Below, one piece after another: positions 22,021 to 33,084 of a stretch of 64,000 bases of DNA. The stretch lies in the NCBI GenBank assembly GCA_023053685.1, contig JALIGW010000214.1, positions 10,001 to 74,000 of the forward strand, read 5' to 3'. Under the pieces are notes generated by a model. It had not been told where the DNA came from. It saw nothing but the letters and a program-made list of their open reading frames with translations, and did no database searches. The stretch comes from Diadophis punctatus similis (taxonomy: Eukaryota; Chordata; Lepidosauria; Squamata; Dipsadidae). The position numbers and the translations under genes are program-made. How positions within the stretch are numbered: position 1 is the first letter of the stretch; the number at the start of each line of letters is the position of its first letter.

Positions 22021-22639
22021 CGGGGGCGGTTTTCCTCCCGGTTCGGACCGGATCGCCCGAACTGGTAGCGACCCTCTGGTGACCTCACTGTCGGTGCCAT
22101 TCCGTGCGCGCCGCCATCTTTTTTGGGGGGATTTTGTGCACATTTTTAACCTTCCGCGGCTCGAAAAAGGGCCCGCCCACCTGCCCGCGGGTGAATTCTC
22201 TTTATTTCTTCGCCCGAAGCACAGCTGATTAGCTCCTCAGCTGTGTTTCGGGCTCATTCCTGCTTCTGAGCATGCGCGGAAGCCAAATCGCACAAGGGGA
22301 CCAATGTTCCCTCTAAGCTGCGCAGCCAAGCACGTAACGAGAGAACGGCGCGCGGCAGTTTCCAACTGCCGCGCGCTGTTTTCTAATATCAGAGGCTGCG
22401 CGACTGCGCACCCGCGCCCATGACTAGAGAACGGCGCACAGCAGTTTCCAATTGCCGTGCGCCGTTTTCTAATATCAGGGGCTGCACGACTGCGCACCCG
22501 CGCCCATGACTAGAGAACGGCGCACAGCAGTTTCCAATTGCCGCGCGCCGTTTTCTAACGTTAGAGGGACCATTGAAGGGGACGCGCGCGAAACGTCGCG
22601 ATGCGAACCGGTGGCGAAGGTAAGTGAAACCCACCCCTG
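22021..22639. mobile_element. hAT-like MITE, 619 bp, 8-bp TSD
   Basis: The flanks are AACCAGGA at 22013-22020 and 22640-22647. The right end complement CAGGGGTGGGTTTCACTTAC matches the left CGGGGGCGGTTTTC imperfectly. Inside, an 86-bp unit starting GAGAACGGCGC is repeated three times (22341, 22427, 22513), each carrying a small hairpin around TTTCCAA. Confidence 0.8.
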
Positions 22640-22782
22640 AACCAGGAGAATGCTTTGCTAATTAAACTAAGTGGGACGGGTAACACACTCTGCCCCGCAC
22701 GCCCCCCCACGGGGGCCCTGTGTTTCGGCCATCCAGCCCGAGAGAGAGAGAGACAAGAGCTAAAATTTCAAAAATTGCAACT

Positions 22783-22788
22783 TTTATT
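22783..22788 (-). terminator. Poly(A) signal of the TMEM176-like gene
   Basis: AATAAA on the minus strand, about 145 nt past the TAA stop at 22933-22935. Confidence 0.6.
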
Positions 22789-22932
22789 AATCGGGTGTGC
22801 AAGGAGGAGAGTTGGCTGGTGTGAAAAGCGACAAAGGGAGCGATCCGAGTTCGGGAAGCGCTGAGGCCGCCTTTGGTCGCCAGGAAGAGCCAAAGAGCCG
22901 GGGTGTGAAGGGGGGGTTTCTCTCTGCGCCCC

Positions 22933-25900
22933 TTAGGCGGGGTTCTGCTCTTTGCCCGACTCTTCAGACGCATCCGTGTCCTCCATGGCCATGTAGTCCT
23001 GCCAGCCCCCCTGCGAGAAATAAAAATCAAACCCAGCTTACAACGGCTTCCCCAGGACTGGTCAGTGGCCATTAAAACACTCCCCCACCCCCCACCCCGC
23101 CGTTCACTCCAAACCAGAGGGAACGTACTCCCCAGAGGAAGATAAGTGTTTTCGACATACAACCCACCCTTGAGCCCACCATTTCTTTCGTTCCAGGCGT
23201 TTAGCTCCCGTTTTATGACCTTTCTGCGCCCCGGGTCATTAAGTGAATCCCCACCGCTTTCAGAAGTCCATCAACCCGATTGTGGAGCGAATCCGGCTTC
23301 TCCCCTCCCCCTCCCACAGACTTTGCTTGCAAAAGGGGATGGTGCGACCTTGGGATGCAGCAAGTGTGTGAACCGCTCGCCCGGCGTCTGACATTCGATG
23401 GCGGGACCACGGGGGGTACAACAAAGGTGGTTCACGGTTTCAGTGTCGCTGTCACTTCGAACGGTCCCTCGAACGAACTCTTGTGAGTTTAGGACGGATC
23501 TGTACTAGCTCTTTTTTGACGCCGAGCAATGCAGTGGGAACTTTTCTAGAGTACCAGGAGCGACAACAGCCAGGGACCCCAGGCGGGTGCAACCCTCTCC
23601 CCCCCACGATGGATCCCTGGAGATGGGAGGCCTGCCCTCCAGAGTGCCCGACCCAGCCCTGTTCACCGGGGCCGGGAGACATTGCACCATTCCGTCGACC
23701 TACCCAGCAGGAGCAGCACAGGCGACGAACGCCGTATCCGAAGCAGAAGACAGCGATGGCTAGAGCGACACTGTGCAGGACCAACAGGAGGATATGGATG
23801 GAGCTCCACATGACCTGGGGAGGGAGGGAGGGAGGCTCCAATCAGAAGGAGTGAGGGGCAAGAGGTTGCCCACGTGCACTCATGCCCGGTCCGCCAGAGT
23901 CCACCAGCACTGGCTCCTGTGCTCTGTCTCCACAGCTGGGACTCAGCCAGAGTCTTCAGTGGGGAGTCAGGAGGAGGGAGCGGGAGGGGGGAACTCCCCC
24001 CTGTGACGACGAATAGGCACCTCTTCCCAGTGGCCGAGCACCTGAAGCCCCCTGACGACAGGTGAGCCCTCCCGGCCCCTCAATCCTGACATTCAGGACC
24101 GCCCGACAGAAGGAGGAGCGTACTTTGAAGGTCCCATCCTGGGATTGCCGTCTCCTACGGGGCGGCGCTGCCCGCCTCCCTCTCTGGGGAAGACACACTC
24201 ACCACGAGCGACCAGAGTGCCTCCTGGCACTGCGTGGCCCGCTCTTGGTCCCTCTGGTTGTCATATGGAGGACTGGTTGTCGGCTCCCATGGCTGGTAGC
24301 TCCGGTACTCCACTCTGTGCTTGCAGAGGGTCTCAACGAAGTCGGGCTGGTAAGTCGGCGACGGGAAATCTGTCAAACCCACGGTGAAGGCCATCGAGCC
24401 TGCCAAGACGCTGCCCAGGTTGAGCAACGTGGCCAGGTGGACCTAAGAGGCGAGAAAGGGCACAGCTGAGAACGGGCACCGAGTCCTTGCGACGGGTCAG
24501 GAACGGAAACGCGCCCCCTCCCTTCCCACTTACCCAGTTTCCGCCGTGTCGTGCGCCTATCACGGAGAAGGAGCCGGAGAGAATGAACTGCAGAGGGAGG
24601 GAGGGAAGCAGACAGGTGAGGGGGTGTGTCTATCTGGGCCTCCTGCCCGCCTACCAGCAGGAAGCAAACCCCTGACCCATAGGACTGGACCCCCCACACA
24701 CACACCTTGGGCACCGGACTGACTCTTAGAGATGTCTGCAAGGCAGCAATCCAGCCGCCCTCAATTGGACCGCAGTGTCGCTGTGCCGTCTTTCTTCCAT
24801 CCCGCCAATCCTCCCCTGCAGGTTCTTGGGGGGGGCAGCTGAGACCCAGGAAGTTCCTCCCCCCCGTTCCTTCCACCCCCCTGCCCCAGTGCTCACCAGG
24901 CCGCCTGACCAGAAAGGGACTCCGTTATAGACTGCCCGCTTGTAGTAGTAGTCTAGGCCACTGTTTGGCATGGTCAGTGCCACGCCAATGCCAATGCAGA
25001 CAACGCCAAGCAGGATCTGGGCTCCCTGTGGGGGAGAGGGGAGAGCACAGGTAACCCCAGCACAAGAGGACCGGGGTGGGGTTACCATGGGAGGGCAAAA
25101 CCAGGAGAGGTTAGCTGGAGACCTGACTGGACCCGGTGCCCGTTCTGTTTGTGTGCCGGACCCAAGAGAGAGGAACGATCCCTCGGCTGCTTCCCGAATC
25201 GGCTCAGGGTGCAAAGCCCCAAAGCGTATGAATGCGCCAGGATCGGGGTTCAGGATCGCCGAAGTGGTCTTAGGTGGGCACGGCGGTTCAGCCCCCGGCC
25301 GTTCGGCTTAGTTGAGAACCCGGCCGTTTAATGAGAACCCAACTCGGAGCTGCCTTTGCTCTGAGGCTTGGGGGAAGGAGGGGGTCATGACTCAGGTGGA
25401 GAGGCGCCTCTGAGCCTCTACAGAGTTCTTGCCTCTCGCATGCTTTGATAAAAGAACAAAAAAAAAAAAACAACCCCCCGCAACTGCTTTTGTTTGTACT
25501 CGGAAACATTTCTGGACTTTCTGCTCGTGGTGGTGGGGAAAAAAAAAAAGAAAACCGAGTTTGGGTTTCCCGATGAACTTTGTTGATCTAGAAATGGCCA
25601 ATTTATGCAAAAAGGTAAAAAGTGAAGGTTTTGATGTTACGATTTTACAGGGAGTCCTCAACTTACGACCGCAAGCGAGTCATTTTTACAACGGTCATTC
25701 AGCGAGTCCCGTTGAGTTAGAAAGGCGGAAGAGAGATATTGAAGACACTTAGAAACTGTCACGATGTGAATATTGTCAGTTTGTGCATCTCTATGTTTTC
25801 TACTGTTTTCTTATATTTATGGTCAAGCAGACGTATGATATATTCTACTACGCATGTCTGCATTCCAGAGGTTTCCTCCTTCTTCTTTCTCTTCGCCATT

Positions 25901-27438
25901 TCTACCAAGGTAGAAGTGATTTATTCCTTAGCCGATAAAATGTAGCTTAATAAGCTTAATAAGGATTCTTTTATACTTTTCTACTGAAATAAATATTTTG
26001 TGAATTAGATTTGAATCTCGGTTTTATTTTCTAAGTAAGTATGTTTTCAAAAGGGAAGCAACGATCCATCGACTTCCGGGGGATCTCCCCCTGCTAACAG
26101 AAACTATGGAATTAAAAGAAGAAGAAGAAGAAAATGATGAGTAAAGATACTAATTGAGGAGAGGGAAGAAAACGGCCTAAAATTAAGAGGTATAAGAGAT
26201 AACGAACATTCTTGGAAGTTAAGCCATAGCGATGAATTTGGAAGAAAGTGGAGAATTAGTGGTGGTAGACCCAGGCGACAAAAATAGGAGGAAGGAGGCA
26301 GCATTAGAACAATAGTAGATACACCTGGTAGAATGTATTAAATATAAGCATAGATAAAGGGAAAGATGTAAGTTTAAGAATAGCTCCGACGTTGGAATGA
26401 AGTGAGGGTTTTTGAATTACTACTTGGCTAACTATAGAACGGATTAAGATTAGACGTACTCAGGGAAGGATCAGAGGGAGGAAGAGGAAGTAGAAAGGAA
26501 GGGGGGGAGAGAGAGAGAGGAGGGAAGGAGGAAAGAGGGAGAGAGGGAGGAAGAAGGGAGAGAGGGAGATAGAGGGAGGGGAGTAGTGTGAAATATAGAA
26601 GGTAAGCAGACGGGAGATAAAAGTATAAAAGGCGCAACCAAGGAGATATGTCTATGATATTTTGGATAGAAATATCTCACTGTAGATGTTTTGATGATAC
26701 GGTATATGTATATATATATGTGCATGTTTGGTGAAAAAAAAATAAAAACCCCTAAAAAAACCCTTTAAAAAAAAACTAAAAAAAACCTTTAAAAAACTTA
26801 AAAAAAACTAAAAAAAAAACTAGAAAAAACTAGAAAAAACTAAAAAAAACTTTTCCCGGTGCCGTTAGACACATCGAACGGCGCGAAACGAAAGCGTTGT
26901 AAGTGTGAGGACCTGCTGTCTTTTCGCCGAGTCGGAAATCAAAGCCTCTTCTCTCTCTTTTTTTTTCTCTCTCTCTCTCTTCTTTTCGACACTCTGCCCT
27001 TCCCTTTTCCCCCCTGTTATTTGGGTGTGCGTGTTGTAGACTAGAAACCTAATCCAACCGGTATTGCGGTTTTACGACAAAAGAGCCGATTGGGTCCCGC
27101 TGGGCTCGGCTAGGTAAGACACCCGCCCCCCCTGTCCGATCCCCCCCTCCCCAGGCCTGCAACCACCACCACCCTGCCCCAAATCTTACCCCCAAGACCT
27201 TCTGCTCCCCCCCGCGTCGGCGGCGGGAGGGGGGCTGACTGTGGCATCCTTGGCGCTGGCCGCTCTGTGGCGAATCAGAGACGCCGCACCTTTGCACAGG
27301 TAAGCCATCCGGACTCCTGGCGGAGGGTGATGTTAACCACGGTGGCCCCCGGAGCTCCCCAGGGCCACCTCGGTCCCCGTCGATCTTCACCGCGGTGCCC
27401 GCCATGGCTCCTTCCTGACAAGTCGGGTGGCCAGAAAA
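22933..27438 (-). CDS. TMEM176: TMEM176-like tetraspan membrane protein, six coding exons
   Basis: Exons read on the minus strand are 27190-27438 (ATG at 27405), 24897-25025, 24534-24587, 24203-24442, 23704-23814 and 22933-23010. All internal junctions have GT/AG sites in phase 0. Coding length is 828 nt (275 residues), near the usual ~270 for TMEM176. There are four membrane segments: GAQILLGVVCIGIGVALTM, PFWSGGLFILSGSFSVIG, LATLLNLGSVLAGSMAF and SIHILLLVLHSVALAIAVF. A Cys-containing loop separates the third and fourth, then comes a Cys-rich cytosolic stretch (RRLCCSCW) and an acidic tail. The order and the ILLGVV motif match the TMEM176/MS4A family. TMEM176A/B are intracellular-membrane cation-channel-like proteins of myeloid cells (family knowledge). 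Which paralogue this is cannot be told. Exon 1 contains frame problems, listed separately. Confidence 0.75.
23150..23500. repeat. Degenerate dispersed repeat in last intron
   Basis: Weakly matches the repeat at 16975-17340 (GGTCATTAAGTGAATCC, GGTTCACGGTTTC). It lies inside the TMEM176-like intron between 23011 and 23703. Confidence 0.4.
25757..26099 (+). mobile_element. Solo LTR, 343 bp, 5-bp TSD
   Basis: TGTCACGATG...GCTAACA flanked by GAAAC at 25752-25756 and 26100-26104. It aligns along its length with 4704-5041. It sits in TMEM176-like intron 1, antisense to the gene. AATAAA is at CTGAAATAAATATTTTG. Confidence 0.85.
26105..26850 (+). repeat. L1 3'-end fragment with long A-rich tail
   Basis: Same 3' text as 13190-13560, then a GA-rich block and AAAAAAAATAAAAACCCC. 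The tail extends as CTAAAAAA-type repeats to about 26850. Located in intron 1 of the TMEM176-like gene. Confidence 0.65.
27190..27438 (-). CDS. TMEM176: TMEM176-like exon 1 with apparent 1-nt indels
   Basis: The acceptor CTGCCAG precedes a 33-nt leader, then GCCATGGCG. The frame starts MAGTAVKIDG and ends EQKVLG before GTAAGA, both as expected for the family. Between them the family-like peptide appears in other frames: EVALGSS, then ATVVNITLRQES, then CKGAASLIRHRAAS. Switches lie at the GGGG run (27378-27381 region), a GGGGG run, CCGG, and the seven-G run near 27207-27213. Gains and losses cancel, so start and end share one frame. This could be assembly error or a decaying gene. Confidence 0.6.
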
Positions 27439-27599
27439 CTGGCAGCTGCGGGGGGGGAAAAGGCGGGGAAGAGTGAGAGCTAAGGTAGAAAACCCCGCAG
27501 GCGGGAGGTGGGGGATGGACACAGGGGTGGGGCAGGGTCTCCTGCTTGAGCAGGGGGCTGACTAGAAGACCTCAAGGTCCCCTTCCGAGGCGATTTTTA

Positions 27600-28345
27600 T
27601 TCTGATTCCCACCCTCCCTCTTTTCCTTCCTTCCTTTCTTCCTCCCTCTTTTCCTTCCTGCCCTCCCTTCCTCTTTTCCTTCCTTCACTTCCCTTTCTTC
27701 TCCCTCTTTTTCTTCTCTCTTCCTTGCGTCCCTCTTTTCCTTCCCATCCTTCCTTCCTTCCTTCCCCTCCCCTCTTTCTCCTCTCCTTGCCTCCCTCTTT
27801 TCCTTTCTTCCTTCCTCCCTCCTCTCTTCTTTCCTACCTCTTCCTTGCCTCCCTCTTTTCCTTCCTCCCTCCCATCCTCTTTTCCCTCCCCTTCCTTTCT
27901 TCCTCCCTTCCTCCCTCTTTTCCTCCCTCCCTCCCTCCCCTCTTTTCCTCCTTCCTTTCTTCCTCCTTCCTCCCTCTTTTCCTTCCTCTCTTCCTTGCCT
28001 CCCTCTTTTCCTTCCTCCCTTCCTTCCTTGCCTCTTTTCCTTTCTTCCTTCCTCCCTCTTTTCCTTCCTTCCTTTCTTCCTCCCCTCTTTTCCTTCTTTC
28101 CTTCCTACCTCCCTGCCTCCCTCTTTTCCTTCCTTCCTTCCTCCCTTTCTTCCTCCCTTCCTTCCTACCTCCCTCTTTTCCTTTCTCCTCCCTCCCTTCC
28201 TTGCCTCTTTTCCTTCCTCTCCTTCTTCCTCCCTCCCTCCCTTCCTTCCTTTCTTCCTCCCTTTCTTCCCTCCCTCCTCGCCTCTTTTCCTTCCTTCCTT
28301 CCTTCCTTCCTTCCTTCTCCTTCCTCTCTTTTCCTCCCCTCCCCC
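27600..28345. repeat. Pyrimidine-rich CCTT/CCCT tract
   Basis: Almost pure C/T on the plus strand for about 740 bp. The 209- and 351-codon frames are compositional. It lies between coding exon 1 and the possible 5' exon of the TMEM176-like gene. Confidence 0.95.
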
Positions 28346-28520
28346 TCGTCTGAAACAGTCTGGTGTCTCTCCTGCTCGAACCGGGGCGGGGGGGGGGGGG
28401 GCGGACTAGAAGACCTCCAGGGTCCCCCCCCTTCCCCCCTCCATCCCGATCCCTCCCCGGGAGAGCTACTTAGCCCCCCACCCCCACTCCCACGCGCGGC
28501 AGGTGGAGGGACCCACTCAC

Positions 28521-28640
28521 CGGCGCTGCCGTTGGGGGGGATAGAGGCAAAAGAGGAAGGGGCGCGGAACTCGCAGCACAAACACACACTACACACCACA
28601 CACACACACACACACACCCACGCAAGACTCCGGAGCAGGA
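28521..28640 (-). promoter_or_regulatory. Possible non-coding first exon/promoter of the TMEM176-like gene
   Basis: GGCAGCGCCG followed by a consensus donor GTGAGT (28515-28520) on the minus strand, in GC-rich DNA with a CA tract just upstream. It would splice to the acceptor at 27439-27440. Inferred only. Confidence 0.3.
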
Positions 28641-28879
28641 GAGCCGTCCGCTTCCGTCTGGCCCCCAATCCGAACAAAGGGCAGACTTCGAGCCCTGCCA
28701 GGCGTGGATCCCAGCCAAAAGGTGGGGCGGCTTTTGTCACTGGGCTAGTTTTTTCCCCCACGCGCGATTTCCCGTTCGAGCCCAGCGGAGGATGCCAAGA
28801 AAGAAAAAAAAAAAGACATTTATGTAACTTGGGAAAGTCCCCCGGGTGTGAATTCCGGCCGCTGGAGACGCTACGTTTT

Positions 28880-29070
28880 GTTTTTCTCCCTTGTTTTTAA
28901 ATAATCTTTTTATTAGGTTTTTTTTTTCCCTTTAAAAACAAACACACACATATGTAGCAAAAAAAACACACACTACATACGGTACACTAACCACATCAAA
29001 CATAAATATAACATACATCTGAATTAAAAAAAACCAGATTCAATTTCCTTTCCAGCTTTAATATGACCTT
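28880..29070 (-). repeat. L1-like 3' end (antisense)
   Basis: T-rich start and AAAACAAACACACACATATG text typical of a reversed L1 3' end. Confidence 0.4.
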
Positions 29071-29074
29071 TTTT

Positions 29075-29210
29075 TTAGCTCTTCGCCTCATAATCAGGAG
29101 GTTGTGAGTTCAATCCTAGGTAGAGGCAGATGTAGAGGTCTCCTGCTTGGGCAGGGGTTGGACTAGATGACCTGCCAGGTCCCTTCCAACTCTGTTAATC
29201 TGTTCTAGAT
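29075..29210 (+). mobile_element. tRNA SINE with CR1 3' end
   Basis: A tRNA-like part (CTCATAATCAGGAGGTTGTG, then a B box GAGTTCAATCC) is fused to the CR1 tail TTGGACTAGATGACCTGCC and CCCTTCCAACTCTG. This is the architecture of CR1-mobilised SINEs known from turtles and other reptiles. Confidence 0.75.
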
Positions 29211-29334
29211 TGACGATGTGCAATATTACCTTCCTTGTTTTATTCTGTCCTGTTGCAATTTATATGACTGCACTCCTTTGCAATCGACCGAGTCACCCGT
29301 TTCATTTCAACATCTTACTTCATCAGAACTTTCT

Positions 29335-29440
29335 TTCATTAAGAACTTTTCATTAAATCAAAGAACTTTTCATTAAATCAAAGAACTTTTCATTAAATCA
29401 AAGAACTTTTCATTAAATCAAAGAACTTTGAATTAAATGT
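29335..29440. repeat. 20-bp tandem repeat, five copies
   Basis: The unit AAAGAACTTTTCATTAAATC is repeated with almost no change. Confidence 0.95.
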
Positions 29441-29639
29441 CTATACCACATCTGAGCATCTGTTTTGTTCTCGCATTAAGTACACAGAAAGTAGAGTAAT
29501 ATAGTTCTTTATAGAGTTTCTTATTTCATTATAGTAGATTTTCTTTTTTTTTCACGCAAATGGGGCGGGGAGAGCAAGATTCGAACCGCAGCCGTCCCGA
29601 TGCCCTCTGGCTCTGGGTTTCCCCCCCAAAAAATCAAAA

Positions 29640-29820
29640 AGCAGAGGGGAGAATTCCCTGGACCCAGCCTCGGGAGATCATCTAGTCCAGCCCTCCACTC
29701 AAGCGGGAGAGCCTACACAGAATCACAGAGACTCCGAAGGGACCTTGGAGGTCATCTAGTCCAGCCCCCCGTAAAACAAACAGACCCTCATACAATCATG
29801 GAAGGGACTTAGCTTTTCAC
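29640..29820. repeat. CR1 3'-end fragments
   Basis: AATCACAGAGACTCCGAAGG and GTCATCTAGTCCAGCCCC, the same unit as the 17.4-kb array but diverged. Confidence 0.65.
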
Positions 29821-30009
29821 CTGCCGCGAGAGATTCCTCCTCCCCCCACCTCTCTCACCTGGCTCTCACCTGCCGGGGGGGGGGGGGAAGAGTTCAAAAG
29901 CCACCTTTGGATGTGTGTGTGTGTGGGGGGTGTCTCTTCAATAATACAGAATATTTGTAGCTTGAAACTGCGAGGAGGGGACTTGTGGAGAACCTTGGCG
30001 CTCTTTAAA

Positions 30010-31040
30010 AGTTGGTGTGTTTTTGTTTTTGTTTTTTTGTTTTTTTTTTAAGAATTTTTTTGTTTATAAGACAATTTAAAAAGATGGACATTCAGTTTAA
30101 ACATTTCCATCCAGTTGTTTCTCCTCCTATATGCATTTCTCTGTCTAGCTATATATACAGAATATCACAACTTCCTATACAATTACTAAATCCATTTTCT
30201 CCCCTATTTGTTAACATAAAAGTATATACATTTCCACTTTTTTAAAAAAAAAATCTTTCACTCCAACTTTTTTCAAAAACTGTTCAAAACGTAATAGAAG
30301 GATGCAAATAATAGAAATAAAGAGAATAAAAAATGAAACATCAAGATTAACAAATAAAAAAAAGCATCGTATTGATACATCGTACAACATCTCAAACTAT
30401 ACTTTACATGTCTAAACCTCCGTCTTTTATATAATCTACCTATAAAACTGATAATAATAAAAAATAAAGAAAAAATAAAAAATAAAAATAAGAGAGAAGC
30501 AAAAGTAACCTTTCCTCCCCCTTTCAGTCAGCACAACATTCTTCCAAATAAAACAAAACTTAAGTAAATATTACATAAACATTAACTAAACATTAAATGT
30601 TTATACCTAATCACAATACCTCAATATTTAAAATATTCTATCAAATTTCTCTGAGAAGTCCGGGGGGGGGGGGAGAGGGAGGGGAAGGGAAGGGGGTGGG
30701 TTGGGGTTGGGGGGGGGATGAAAAATGTTTGTACTTTGTACTTATAAAACTTTTTGAATTAAACAAAAAAATAAACACAACAGAAAAAAAACCAAATACA
30801 AAAACTGTAGAAAACACTACAGTAAGCAAATATCATGCGCCATCAGCTACAAACATTAATGCCGACTAATACAAACCATAAAATGAAATCATGCTCCTTT
30901 GACAGCCTATTAGCTATTAATGCTAATCTTTATACACTCGATTATAGATATATCTATATTTATACATACAGGTCTTATCTTCTTATAAACTATGTCTACT
31001 GGAATGTCAACTTTTATTTCCACAGCTAATTTACCCAATT
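30010..31040. repeat. L1-like 3' sequences in both orientations
   Basis: AT-rich and gene-free. At 30660-30770 a G-rich tract followed by GTACTTTGTACTTATAAAAC and TTTTTGAATTAAA is the plus-strand version of the 3' end of the element at 33571-35081. Confidence 0.5.
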
Positions 31041-31069
31041 CATATTTACTCGCACTATAGATGTATGTA

Positions 31070-31226
<157 letters not shown>

Positions 31227-31384
31227 ATGCTGATAAATTATCATAAAGATGGAATATATATATATTCCATCTTTAATCACTACTGTTTACAAACATTACT
31301 TCAGTCAAGAAAGTGAGGTAAAGTATATACATTTCCATCTTGTCGCTAATTCATAATCCCAACAGTCCCTGTTGGTGGGTTTTC

Positions 31385-31975
31385 TTGCAGACGTTTCACG
31401 ACCCAACTAGGTAACATCATCAGGGAAGGAAGGAAGGAAGGAAGGAAGGAAGGAAGGAAGGAAGGAAGGAAGGAAGGAAGGAAGGAAGGAAGGAAGGAAG
31501 GGAGAGGGTGTGTGGGGTCCTTGGTGCTCTCTGAGCTGGAGGTTTTCTTGCAGACGTTTCACGACCCAACTAGGTAACATCATCAGGGAAGGAAGGAAGG
31601 AAGGAAGGAAGGGGAGGGAGGGAGGGAGGGAGGGAGGGAGGGAGGGAAGGAGGTGGGGTCCTTGGTGCTCTCTGAGCTGGAAGGTTTCCTTGCAGACGTT
31701 TCACGACCCAACTAGGTAACATCATCAGGGAAGGAAGGAAGGAAGGAAGGAAGGAAGGAAGGAAGGAAGGAAGGAAGGAAGGAAGGAAGGAAGGAAGGAA
31801 GGAAGGAAGGGGAGGAGTGTGGGGTCCTTGGTGTTCTCTGAGCTGGAAGGTTTCCTTGCAGACGTTTCACGACCCGAACTAGGTAACATCATCAGGGAAG
31901 GAAGGAAGGACAGACGGAAGGAAGGAAGGAAGAAGGAAGGAAGGAAGGAAGGAAGGAAGGAAGGAAGGAAGGAAG
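31385..31975. repeat. Composite (GGAA)n macrosatellite
   Basis: Units of about 145-165 bp, each with AGACGTTTCACGACCCAACT, AGGTAACATCATCAGGG, a variable GGAA run and GTCCTTGGTGCTCTCTGAGC. Copies start near 31389, 31551, 31695 and 31860. A last unit near 32716 lies beyond the inserted LTR. Confidence 0.9.
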
Positions 31976-32300
31976 TGTTGGGGGTGAGAATAAATCTCAT
32001 AGAGGCGATTTGGATCTTTACTTGGAATTCAGACCGTTAGAAATAAAGCAGAGATTAAAAGTCTAATAGAAATGTTTATTTCGGTACAAAAACAATAAAT
32101 CCTGAATAATTACATCTTTGCTAAAAAAATGCGACCGTTCCGGTCAAGAGCCAAGTCAAAAGTGATTAACGGTGGATCAGGAATGTGGACATGCGCACAA
32201 GATCATATCACATGTTCTGCTTGTATTGAATATACCATATTAGGAATAGGGGTGCATCACCCTGCATAGACATACAACTGACAATATTCACACCGTGACA
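31976..32300 (-). mobile_element. Solo LTR, 325 bp, in the GGAA array
   Basis: On the minus strand TGTCACGGTG...CCCCCAACA, flanked by GGAAG on each side. The flanks are microsatellite, so the duplication is weak evidence. It belongs to the family at 4704 but is more diverged. Confidence 0.7.
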
Positions 32301-32760
32301 GGAAGGAAGGAAGGAAGGGGGAAGGGAAGGAAAGGAAGGAAGGAAGGAAAGGAAGGAAGGAAGGAAAGGAAGGAAGGAAGAAGGAAAGGAAGGAAGGAAG
32401 GAAGGAAGGAAGGAAGAGGAAGGAAGAAGGAAGGAAAGGGAAGGAAGGAAGGAAGGAAGGAAGGAAGGAAAGGAAGGAAGGAAGGAAGGAAGGAAGGAAA
32501 GGAAGGAAGGAAGGAGAAGGAAGGAGAAGGAAGGAAGGAAGAGGAAGGAAGGAAGGAAAGAAGGAAGGAAGGAAAGGAAGAAGGAAGGAAGGAAAAGGAA
32601 GGAAGGAAGGAAAGGAAGAAATGAAAGGAAGGAAGGAAGTCCAAGGAAGGAAGGAAGGAAGGAAGAGGAGTGTGAGGTCCTTGGTGCTCTCTGAGCTGGG
32701 AGGTTTTCTTGCAGACGTTTCACGACCCAACTAGGTAACATCATCAGTGCGAGGAGGAGG
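32301..32760. repeat. (GGAA)n tract and last macrosatellite unit
   Basis: GGAA with GGAAA variants to about 32665, then GGTCCTTGGTGCTCTCTGAG and AGACGTTTCACGACCCAACT. Confidence 0.9.
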
Positions 32761-32774
32761 AGGAAGCAGAACAG

Positions 32775-33082
32775 CGAAAAATCAATCGGACTAGAGCCGG
32801 AAGGGACCCTTGGAGGTCATCTAGTCCAGAGTTGGAAGGGACCCAGTCTCATATTTATCATTCAAGGGAGAGCCTCCGACTCTCCCTTCCAACTCTCCGT
32901 CCTTCTCTTGATTCCGTAAGGGTCGGTCTAGATGACCTCCAAGGGTCCCTTCCATGATTGCACGACTCCTTGAGGGTCTGCTTGTTTACAGGGCTGGACT
33001 AGATGGACCTCCAAGGTCCCTTCTGACTCTGGTGAGTCTATAAGGGTCTCCCCGCTTGAGTGGGAGGGCTGGACTAGATTGT
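32775..33082. repeat. CR1 3'-end fragments, mixed orientation
   Basis: Repeated GGAAGGGACC, GTCATCTAGTCCAG and GGACTAGATGGACCTCCAAG text. Confidence 0.65.
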
Positions 33083-33084
33083 GT

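Noticed and set aside
27724..28900. Plus-strand frames of 209 and 351 codons
   Set aside because: Ser/Pro/Phe-only translation of the pyrimidine tract.
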